Assembly: GCF_019059575.1 (NCBI RefSeq)
Contig: NW_024881868.1
Coordinates: forward strand, 62,001 to 126,000
Origin: Amphibalanus amphitrite
Taxonomy: Eukaryota; Arthropoda; Thecostraca; Balanomorpha; Balanidae
Length of the DNA stretch: 64,000 bases
Direction of reading: 5' to 3'
The translations under genes were made by a program, and so were the position numbers. Numbering within the stretch: the first letter of the stretch is position 1; each line of letters opens with the position of its first letter. The notes beneath the pieces were generated by a model. The model had not been told where the DNA came from and searched no databases. It saw only the letters and a list, made by a program, of their open reading frames with translations. Positions 13,501-25,500 of this stretch are shown one piece after another.

Positions 13501-16500
13501 ATGCCACTATAGGCTGCTGAGTAAACGGCACACGGCCGCCAGCTCTGTCTGTCAACTGTACGGGTTTGCCGCCGCTCCATTGGCATACCATGATGCAGTG
13601 TCCGGTCAGGTCTGTCAGGGCTCTATTCCGTGTTAGCTCCCAAATTAGACAGTCAGGTGTCTTGAGTTCGTGCATAGCTCCGTTAGTCTCGAAGAGCTCC
13701 GTCATTATTCTGTCATATCTCAGTCAATAGCCCGGTATTGGTGTGTTATTGCGCCGTCAGTAGCCCCATATAGGGTTCTTTGATATCTCCGTAAGTAACT
13801 GTACGTTTGAGCTTCGTTTAGGTTTTGTTCGTAGCTCGACAGATCTCCGTCAAACGCCCGCCATAGCTCCGTCACCTCCGTCAGCCCATCCCCGTTCGAT
13901 CGCAGTTCTCCTGATGACCCACAAAGATATTATCTTTCTATGCCACAAGGACGCCCCATGGCCCTTTCGATTCGCTTTGGCATGGGCACTGGCTAGTCTC
14001 TACCCCTCCAAGCTAGCTTGACTACCGTCTGAACCGCCATCTGTTCAAACTGCTGGCGGCGGTGTCACCAGTAGCGACCAACTCGTCGCCCCTGACACGC
14101 ACTCTGGCTCAGGGCCGAGCGCTGTTCAAATGAACGGCATAGCGGCACGAGCCTATAACGACATCCGAGCACGCCACGACACGACGACCAGGTTTGGCGA
14201 CAGTTTTGTGCCTGGCGAGGGCTGGTTATACCAGGAGGTTGAATGGAGTTCAAAACTGCGTCTCACGCAGGAAGGCCTAATTACGCTCAGCAAACCCAAA
14301 CCAAGAGTGAACAGCATGGGACTGATGTCTCTCAGCCAGCCGGGAATTCGCAGCACACAGGCGCAGAAAGCTCACGACGAGTACCAGATCTCTGCCGAGT
14401 GTCGTCACAAAGACCGGATGGTGGCAACCGTTCACGACCCCGCCTCTGAAAGGCGCGGCAGACGGACCTCTAGCCGGAGCCTGTCAGATGCTGTGACGTT
14501 CGTATTCCGATACAGACGAATTTTCAATGGAACCCCATGCGATCAGTCAGCTTCGATTATGTCCAACGCTACGAACAATGACAGTGCGCTCTTTATTTTG
14601 CGAGATAGTTGAATGGCGTATGATATTTACTTCTATTCAGGTGCAAGGAAATAGGGTGTGAGGCAGAAATTAGCTTGGAATTAGCAATTATAGTTCTCGA
14701 GTATATGTTTTATTTTTGAAAGGATTTATCCCATCCAAAAAAGGAGAAACTGCGTCTTGCGTGTTTTAACCCTCGCCGGCACAGGCCATTTTGAGTCCTT
14801 CGACGGCACAAGGGGGGGGGGGTTGGTACGACCCCCCCTCGCGTTTGGCCCCTGATCGAGCTAGAGCTTCGCGGAAAAAAACGAGCGTGTTGCCCGTCAC
14901 GAGAGGAAGCCAATGATACCCAATGTTAAGGTCCTAGGTCATCGGGTGACCTTCCAGGTCAGGTCAATGACCCGAAAACCGGGAAAATCGGGACCTGTTA
15001 GAAAGTCGTAAAGTGTGGCTGCTATGTGGTTTTCCGGGGTGCTGATCACGAATATCGTGTTAGTTTTGATCAGAAATGATGTCTTTAAGCATTTAGACCA
15101 GGTCGGGTCAGGTCAGGTCAGGTCAACCGGTAGGGGTTGTGACGGGTATTCGTAATACGTGTCAACCGCCTCGGACAGCTTCGTAACATGTTACGAATGC
15201 ACCAAAACTACTTCGTCAATGTTCAAATGGCTGCTAAATTCGGATTCAGCTCCAAAAACTAGCCTAGAAACATGTAAAACTCGAAAAAGTGAACCGAGGT
15301 CACCCGAGGTCACCAAAGGTCAATGACCTGACCTGACCTTCAGGTGACCTTGACACCCACCCTAATGCATGGGAGCAACATCAAATCACATGTTTGAACA
15401 TTTGAAACCACGAAAAGCTTGCAAACGCGCGGCTAATGCGAGCCGACATGCGCCGAACCGCGATTTCGGCCAAACATGGTCACAGAAAAGAGGTCACAGG
15501 TCAAAGGTCATTGGGTTCAGGGTCACGAAATTTTCAGGGTGGGTGTAAAATTGATCAATGCGAGGGTACTGAAAGTTTCGTCGCGATCGGCCGCTTTTTA
15601 CGCGAGTTATTCGCGAAAAAACCTTAGGGAGGGTTGCATCAACCCCCCCCCCCCCCTGTGCCGGCGAGGGTTAATATCAAATTAAAAATAATTCGCAAAA
15701 TCGAGCGGTAGCCCTACTCTTGAAGACAATTGCCGTTGGAACATGACTTCGAGCAATAACGGTCACCGGCCGAGTCCATTTTCACGGTATAAGGCGTTCA
15801 CGGAATCCCCTGGCCTGCACCTCACGTGCACGCACAGTGTCGCAGAGAGACCAATTATAATCGTCAGTATATAATTATATAATCGTCACCAATAAGCATG
15901 CAAAATACTACGCATTTCGCACCACGTATAAATTACGATATTGAACCACATACATCAATGTTGACATATCTCGCCCCTAGAAATAGCCGACAAGGTCACG
16001 GGAAACCAACCCGAACCGGAGCGTCATTAGTAGACCGAAATAGCTCGCACAGAAGCGACAGTCCAGGTGACGTCATCCGGAGTCCAATCAAGGGGCAGCC
16101 TGTAGCACTCAGTCCTGGCTCTCCTTACCGTGGACAGAGTCCCTATCAAATATACCGTAATTTGCAAACGATTGACTGCAGAGTCTTCGATTACTTCTCA
16201 GAATTTGGGTGCAGCTTTGCGTGCCGGCCGCCAGTTTACGCTGGCCACCGGTCGGTAGTCAGCCAGTTACACAAAACGGTTTTGTCACGCATCGATTCCT
16301 TGATTATAGATCGGTTAATTAAAGCAGGCTAAAAATTTAACGCAAGCTTCGAATTATACTGGGATGAGTAAAAAATGCTCTCAGAAAACAGTGTTGATAA
16401 TAGGTTATTTGTGCGCAACAATGTTTTGTACCTAGCAACACAAAAGCAATGGCCACCAGTGATATAACTGTTACCTTTAACCCTCGCCGGACCTATTGGT

Positions 16501-19500
16501 TTTCTACATACGCCCCGGCCGAGGGGGGGGCGGGTACGACCCCCCCCTCGCCGTTTCGCCCCTGGTGGAGCTAGCGCGTCGCGGAAAAAACGAGCGTGTG
16601 CGCCGTTACGAGACGCAGAGATTGGTACCCGATTTTAAGGTCCTAGGTCAACCGGTGACCTCTGAGGTCAGGTCAAGTGCCCCAGGGTACGGTTCAGTTT
16701 TTGGTGAATAACTTCGCAAAAAACGGCCGCAGAGCGCCGATTTTGGCAGCATCGTGTTTGCCTCGCTCAGGCGCGTCGAATGATATACTTTTTGTCCGGG
16801 TCAGGTCAACTTGGGGTGTTGACCTCAGGTCAAGGTCAGGTCAGCACCCCCAGGTCACGAAGTTGGTCGAAAGAGGTCATGTCGCATATCATTCGATTCG
16901 GCAGGCCTTCCTGAGTCCATTGGTGCCTTTCCCGACTCGCTAGCTCAATTTGATCAAGAGTTATTGACGAAAAACTAATTTGACCTTGATGACGTCATAA
17001 ATGACGTCACGCAAGGTCAACATTGCAAAAGTGACGCATCTAACCTTGCAAGGAGTGTATCAAATCACGATTCTGTGTGCTTGAGATAGTTGGAGATCGT
17101 TCCCGGCGCCAGAATAGCAGTTTTAATTTTTCCCCATTGACTTATAATGGTGAGGTCACGAAAATGACCTGACCTCATATGACCTTTAGGAAAAATCCGA
17201 GATATACAAGTTGTGGGACTCATAATGGATACTAGATCCTGCAAGTTTCATTTCCCTGTGACATCTCCTCTGGCAGTGAGGGCGTTGCGAAGTTGCGACA
17301 TCTGAAGACCGTGCAGAGGTTCACTTATGACGTCATAGGTCAGTGACCTGACCTGACCCAAAAATGCGGTTGGTGTCAAAAGATCCGGCTTGGATCAAAG
17401 GTCAGGTATGCCAAGTTTCAGCTCTCTATCGCCAGCGTGTTCGGAGCTATCGCGAAAAAACCCTATGGGGGGGGCGGCACCCGCCCCCCCCCCCCTCGGC
17501 CGGCGAGGGTTAATGTTTAACGAGCGTCGTTTTGGTTGCACTGCAGTTTGCACTTTGCGCTGTTGCTACACTTAATTACCATAATGGTAGTAATATATTA
17601 TAGTACAAATTCATCATAACGGAATGGTAATGTGTCAACGACACTCTTTTTCACTCTTCCTCATTTCAGAGCATGCTTAGTAAGACACTGTTTTCTAATG
17701 CGATATTGCATAAATATAAATGACAAAGTGGCTTATGTCACGCGCCAAACAGCGTCCCCCATTGTTTCCCCCATAACCACCCTGAAAGCCTAGATGAGGC
17801 CTGTTACCCCAGAGCACCACCGACAGAAGAGTGCTGTGGTGGTTGACTGATAACGTCAGCATCAAAAGTTTTGATAACCCGCTGAGAACCACGCTGATTG
17901 CTGTTGTGAATCACAGCAGCAATCAGCAGCCTTTTAATGATTTAATCAGCAGCCTGTGATCTTCTTTCGCCTGGCTCATGTATGTATCTAATGATAACGC
18001 AACATTAATACAACATTGTATAGTATGACAAGAAAATTCGTTGCAACTCCATACTAATGCCGATGCCAAGACGTTATGCATTTTTACTTATAACTTATAA
18101 GGACGCTAAAGAAATAGTCCACTTCTAAGATAAGTTAGGTATGTGTAGAACAGTCGCTCGTGGTGTTAGATTAGAATGTTAGCGGATGTGAACCGAGGCG
18201 CGTTAAGTTTTATTTTGATTTTAAATCTGCTGCACATTAGCTTTATATCAACTGACAACGTTTTATTTACAGACAGGTGATACGGGCCATGATGAAGGTC
18301 ATCGTGTACAGCATGCAAGTCGAGCCAATCCCCGGTCAAATGGGTTTAGTGTCCCGGTCGAACCAGTACCTAACCAGTAGCGAGCTCTAGCTAGCGTTAG
18401 TACTCACTTTTTCCACTAGGTGACGGGCTCGAGGCATCCTGGTCCGGAGGCAGAACTTTTCGCTTTACAGAGGGCGCTTCTGTCGCGTTTCGTCTGCGAG
18501 CCATTTCTTCCTGATCGTACTTCTCACGGAGGATTGTCTTTGGAACTGAAAACAGATATAATTTAAGTATGTTCACGCACAACGCATACAGATTAGTCTT
18601 CTTAGGCAATATGAGAGCATCAGGCAAATTGTAAGTCATGCGTTGTCTAGCGGGAAGCACAAAATTGGAAGACATCACAAGTGACAAGGTCGATCCTTTC
18701 AGAAATATTTAGTGACCTTTTCAGTCTTTTCCATCCTCAGGAGGATCAACCCCTTCTCCACCACACCTATGATACCCTGATCCAGACTGGACCGTCACCT
18801 ATGTCCGACATGAGTAGCTCCTCAGGAGCAGGCTCACGTGCGGTGTGGGTGACCGTTTGTGGGGCTGGTTAACCTGCATTGTGACGGGCTCCGCCCCGGC
18901 GGCGCGCCAGGGTGACCGCCCGGACCAATGTCTCCCCTGATTCCCATCATCCTTCCGCTCTGAAAAAGGCCTGGTCAGGCCGAACGGGCCTAAAACTACA
19001 AAACAAAACAAAAACTCACTTAGTTGGAATGAAATAACACTGAAGGTGCATTTAAATGGATATCCTCATCTTACTTCCGTGATTCCCTATTCACAAGCTC
19101 CAATTTTTCACCTATTCCGAAGAAGCAAATAGGGAAAAGTAAAATATGTAGAACAAATGTTCCGAAGCAACGACGGTGCCTACAGGTTATGTGAAGAACG
19201 AAAAGAAAATGGCGTCTATTAAGTGTGAACTTCATCATTTCATGAATCCATCGATTTACGTTCTTTTTTCAGCTGGTGGCGTAAATTGTTCAGAAAATGA
19301 GCATTGCTTCAATGTGATAATTAATTCAATTTTGATGGCTGTTTTGGGCCTGCCTGACGGTAAAAATATGTCATCAGTGTAACAATGAGACAATTTGTAT
19401 CCTAATTAAACATCAGACTCTAGATATCTATATAACAGTGACACTAAAACGCCTTTCGACATCTTACTGCAAATGTTGACGAAAATAGCTCACAAAAGCC

Positions 19501-22500
19501 AAACAGAGATACGAGGACCCGAAACCGCGATCGATGGTAGTAAGTTCGTCAGCGGTGACGATAAACAATGCTACTGGAGCCCAACTCTGTCCGAGAGTAT
19601 ATCTATACCAGTGGTAAATCTGCTCGCGTACAAAGGCTCGCCAGAGACTGCAGCAACGCCAACATTGAATGAACGAGCAATAAAGTTTCGCCGCCTTGTG
19701 AACATAGGGCAAATAAGTTGGTATATAAGTGAGTGAAACAAATCACAGAAAGCGCTTCATAAACACCCAGCTCACTCAATTATCATGTAATTCACATTGT
19801 CATCCGATACTGCCAAGAGTGGCAACTGGGAACTGGCAATACCTCCTCTGCTGAGAAGCACCCACCGCATGTATAGGTGACCTTGAGGTAGGCGTTGTGG
19901 TCGGCGGGGCAGGGACGGTTGAAGAAGTTTGCGTCAGCGTTGAGCTCACAGCTGGAGTGACCCTGGCACATGTTGATCATCTTCTCCGAGGTAAAGCTTG
20001 CCTGACAATCTGCGAGAAGACCAACAGGAAACGGGGTTAGCGGTCATCGGTGAATGAGACAAAAATAGAACGAATGACGCAGTTGGCGAATTATGATACC
20101 TATATTAAACAATACCGTATGGTTTATGTATGTGGATGTTGTTGAGCGTAAATTACGTACGAATCTTTCTTACCGTCCATTGTATGCGTTTCATCTTACG
20201 AGCATGTACAGCGTGCAGCGCATGTGCCATTTGGCATGACAACATCAGGATGTAACAGAGCACTTCCAATTGTTACATGTGAGCACTGGACTGGGCAGCA
20301 GTAACAAAAGTTGCAGCTTGCAACTTTGTGTCATTAACCCTCGCCCGCACATGGGGGGGGGTGGTTGCCACCCCCCCCCCCCCCAGGTAGTCTTTCTGCT
20401 CTGCACTCAACATTTTTTGAGCTAGAAGGCTGATTTTTCGTATAGCTGCTCCTCTATCCTTTCTTGATGTCTACTGAAAATTTCAAGTTTCTGTGATTTT
20501 TGGTTTCGGAGATATGACCTTGTTTTTCAGGTCATGTCATGACCCAAATGGCCAATTCTCAACATCTTGCGTTTGCCATGGGCCTTATGAGCTTTTGACA
20601 CCCTGATTTCGGCCTTTTTTGCCAGTCTTACCTCCTACCTATCATGGAACATGTTGTTCGACGATGTACAGGGGTCAAGGTCAGGGTCAAGGTCAACCTA
20701 GGTCACCTAAGATAATTGCGTTTTAGGCAAGCTGAATTTACTTTTTTTGAAGTTTTTTGACTGCATTTTTGGTAAAAGCTTCTCAGATCATGATTTCATG
20801 TAATATGGACCCAAAAACAATCGGTGCACACATCAGTATACACACAGACACACACAGACATACAAACACATATAATTGACCTTGACCTAACTTGACCTGA
20901 AATGACCTCAGCAGCAAAATTCTGGTCGGATAGTGTGACAAAGAGGTTCTAGCTGGCTTGGCACCAGAAAACAGCATCGTCATCGGTATTTGATAAGCAG
21001 CACACTTGATATCCAACGGTGACCCAAAACAGCAACATTTTTTAGTTTGACCTGACCTGGAAGGTCAATGACTGACCTGAGAAGGTAAAACTGGGTATCG
21101 TTGGATTCGTCTCTTCCCAAAGAATCTTTTTGGTCTTTACTGCTAAGCTCTATCTCCAACAGGAACGAAATGGCGCGGGGGGGTGGCAACCCCCCCCCCC
21201 CCATGTGCGTTCTAGGATGGGAAAATGGCATGTGCGGGCGAGGGTTAACCGGTCATTGGTGGAGCCCATGGTGGAGCCCACCAGTAAGCACTGACCAGTG
21301 CTCAGTGATCAGTGGCCAGCCCTGCAATATCTGAGGAGCGGAGGCGGACCCACCCGTGACGGTGACGCCGGGCGCCTGCGGACACTCCACGCTGCCGTGC
21401 TTAGTGACGCCGAAGCTGGCCGAGTAGATGGCGATCTTGGCGTCGTTGCAGTTGATCTGATGTCGCTGGCCCTGGCAGACCACCAGGTTCCGGAACACGT
21501 CTGTGCAGACAGATAGACACACGGATTATGGACGTGTCAGCCGTCTACAGGAATATGTAGTCTATACACTTATACAGGGCATTTTGGTCTTGAAACCAAT
21601 TTATTTTCACATTGTTAACCCGCGCCCCAATGGCGGTCTCCGCCAACTTCGCCCTAGTGGGGGGGGGGGGCATATGTTACCACCCACCTCTAACTCAAAA
21701 ACAAAGAGGGCTAGAAAGACGCGGTAAAAAGCAGTCGATTGCTCTCAATGCGTTCGTTTGAAAGTATTTCAGTCATTTTTCATCTTATAGCGATATCGGG
21801 GTCACCAGAGGTCATCAAAGGTCAAAATTTGCCAATGTTCATTATATTTTTCAGAAAACATGCCATTATCTCAGGAACTATGGTAGCTAGAAAAACGCAT
21901 GGAAAAGCAATCGATAGCTCTTGAACTCTTCTTTTCAAAAGGTCATTATCAAAATTGACCTCAGGTCACGGGTTTAGCCTCCAGAGGGCAAAAACTCCAA
22001 AAATAGCTGTTTTTACGAAAAGTGTTTTTTGACAATAACTTTCGACAACAAAAAGCCACGACATTTTTATTGCCAGAATCGTGTTCCTCTCGCCGAGACG
22101 CGTCGACTGAACTATAATTTGACCTTGAAAGGTCAACTTGAAAATTTGACCTCAGGTCAAGGTCATGACCTGACCGGAAAAGGCCATGTTGCATATCAGT
22201 CGATGCGTCTCGGGAAGACAAACACAATGAGACCATCCTCAGCGTTCTATCTCTTTCCAATCGCGAGTTATTGGCAAAAATCTGTTTGTAGCCTCAAATG
22301 ACCTCGGATGACCTTTCTAGAGGCCATCAGCAAAAATGACACCCTGGTCATCACGGGTGGTCCAAATCATTGTGATTCTGAAATATTTGGACTGTTCCTA
22401 TGCGTACACACGGATCTAGAGGCATTTTCATTTTTCTCCATTGACTTGTAATGGAAAGGTCACGCCACTGACCTGACCTTAGGTCACGGATATAAAAAAT

Positions 22501-25500
22501 CCGAGATATACAAATTGTAGGCGCCCATAACATCATGCAATCCACCAAGTTTAAAACCTTTCTGACAAACACTGCAGGCTGGGCATGATTGCAAACTTTT
22601 TTAGGCTTGGTCAGTTAACTTGACCTGGTGACCTGACCTGACATGACCTGGGGTCGAAAATTTCACACATTGTCCAAAATTGATGTACCAAAAGCTACCC
22701 CAAGCGGCGCGGCGCTACGCGCCGCGGTTTTTTATTTACACGCAAAAAACGCTACAGGGTGGTAACATATGCCCCCCCCCCCCCACCACTGGGGCGAAGG
22801 TTAATTATGAAATTGTTCAAGCAATTATTCGAGCGAGGAATTTAGGGCATTGCGCTACAATGAAATTACTAAGTTCAGCAGACAGCAAAAGTTGTTTGAA
22901 GTTTGCTATAGAAGGATCTATCTGTACATGCCTGCTCAGATCAAAGGGCACTTAATGAAACGTGCCAGCCTGTAAAGTAACGCATTCGTGCCTTGATACG
23001 ACATTCAACCATTTTCATCAGACTTTGTGTATTCTGGTAAATGCTTCTGATGCATGTTTTAACGCATACGAGCAAACCCAAGAATGAGTCTGCACATTTA
23101 TATTACATCGCCAAATAAGACAGCTCATGAATGTAAGAATCGCTAATTACTTTTCTATCAGTTTACAACCGCCAATTTACCCATTGACATCCAGTGCTGA
23201 TAGAAAGGGCGCATTATGGTTCTTTTGTCGCCGCGCCCAAGACCCCCGACAAACACGCACTATTCTCGGCAAAACTCTGCGGCATATTATTTATCGCATC
23301 TGCAGCTCTCTATTTGGTATGGAACGTATGGAAAGGTAGTACTTTTCACCTCCGGCGACTGCACCAATATGCGATGCAGAAGACTACGTCCGGGTGAAGT
23401 TTAGCGATTCGGAACTCGTCAAGAGTCCCGGCCCTCGGGGCGCGCGATGGCGCTTTGGCAGCAATCAGTGCCGGAAATGGGTGTTCTCGCCCCGTCCCCG
23501 TGGACACCAAACGTCTCCTTTCCAATCACACTGAGGTGCGCTTTGGCGCCATTTATAGTCACCGTCAGATTTATCCAAGAGTATGTAGGTCCGGGACACT
23601 ATAAAGTCAGGTCAAGTGGCACAGCTGTTACATCCTTTTTTATTTGTCAATTGCATGGTGTAAACTGTGAGCACGCTTTCAACCTTGTGCGTTGCCATAT
23701 ACAACGTTTTATTATTTTATCATAACCGATATATCAAATTTGACAAAAGAAAATATGAAAAGTGATGCATGAGAATCGCAAAAAAGTTACAAGTTTGATC
23801 TCTCCCAGTTGGCGACCCAGCTTGCGTAATTAGTTACAAAATATATTTAGGCCTCACTGATTCCAAAAAGTTATATGGTTATAAAGTGATCCTTAACCCG
23901 GCAGTTGCTGGGGTATTTCGCCACCCACCGTTTGCTGGGGGGGGGGGCGTTAAACGCCCCCAGCCGATAACTCGAGAACCAATAGGCGCAGCGAAACGCA
24001 CGAGGCGGCAAACGAAAGAGCGCGACGAGACGCTTCAGATGAGTACTTTAAAGTTGAATTTTGAGGTCACAGGTCGGGTCAAGGTCAGGTCAAACACCTG
24101 AAATCGGGCTTTCAGTAGCATGGACTTCAGGACTTCGCAATGGGCGCCTCTCGCCATAAACTCTGTCAAAACGGTGCACAATCCATCTTATAAGGCCTAC
24201 AAGAGTGTCAGCTCCATGTAGGGGTCAGTCAAGCGTAGGTCAGGGTCAAGGTCAGGTCAACCGGGTAGGCACATATCCCCGAAAATCAAAACTGATATTC
24301 GCAGCTTGTGACACATGTTTTATGGGTAATTTGGGGCGTAGAACACGATGGTGACATTCATTTTATCATATGTGTACGTGTTTGGCTCAAAAAGTTCAAT
24401 TTAATAAATTCATGTATCATGGTCGTGAAGTAGTCACGAAAAATTGCCAAGATTCAGTTCAAGATTATGGAAAATGCGGAACGATAATCAATAATCGAAG
24501 ATAGCCATTTGATTGATCATGGTATTGGCAGTCTAATGGCGTTTACGGCATGTCTGTATGTTTATTCTGTGATTTTATACGATTTTTTGAACATATGCCG
24601 TGTTTGGTCGAAAACTCAGAAATCATGACGTCACTAAAACCTCGATATCTAAAAAATTTTCCGACCGATTTTTTGAAACTTTGTCACAATAAACTTCAAT
24701 CAATCCCCTACAGGTACCCAAAATTTGGCGCGCCTGCGGCGCGCCGTTTTTATGCTATGGCCCGGCGAAAAAAAGTGGGGGCGTTTAACGCCCCCCCCCC
24801 CCAGCAACTCGCGGGTTAAGTATCACTTTCTAACCAAGCAAGCACAAACTTTCAATCAATATGTCTTTACATAATCATGAGCAGCTGCTCACCGCCGGCA
24901 TACGCGACGGCGAAACCAATATTGCGGAGCTATAGGCTCGACACATTCTCCTCCGTTTTTCCATTCCACCACCACAAAGACATTCCTTATGTTGATGTGA
25001 GTAACACTCAAGATCATTACTCACTTGGTCGACATTTGTAGAGCACCTCGACGAATTTGCGGACGCCCGGGCAGGGGTCGATGCCGAATGCTTTGGGCGA
25101 GGTGTGCAGACGACACTCCTGCTTCCCGCCGCACTCGTCAATCACCACCTGGTCGATATAGGTGTGTCAGATAAGGTGTGTCAGGTGGAAGTGTGTCAGG
25201 TTGCGTGTGTCAGATAGCATAGGCGGCGGAACGAGGGGGCACCGGGGCACCGTGCCCCCTTTGATTTTGACATTTTAATATTAGCCCTATGGGCGTTGCA
25301 TGAAAAGAATGGGACCAAAAGTCGGCGGTGACCCCCCACCGGTGGTGACCCCCCCGTCGGTGGCGGTGACCCGCGCACCGACGGGGGTCTGCGCCAACTT
25401 CGCACCGACGGGGGGGGCGGATGACCGCCCCCCTGAGATCTCGAGAACGAAGCAAGATAGCGACAAGCGGTAAACGGCATCGGATACGCACGGCCAAGAT

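Larger units (their letters stand above)
10587..18407 (-). other. EVA1C intron 6, other content
   Basis: Apart from elements A and B this 7.8-kb intron is mostly AT-rich unique-looking sequence. A 33-bp unit beginning CGACAGGCGATGG occurs twice in tandem at 12208-12273. No further exon with good borders and lectin-like coding was seen, though a small missed exon is possible. Confidence 0.5.

Noticed and set aside
24550..24819. Frame conserved between two loci (also minus strand 37714-37917)
   Set aside because: The similarity is explained by the two copies of one piggyBac-like element. The frame runs into the terminal C-run and shows no transposase motif.
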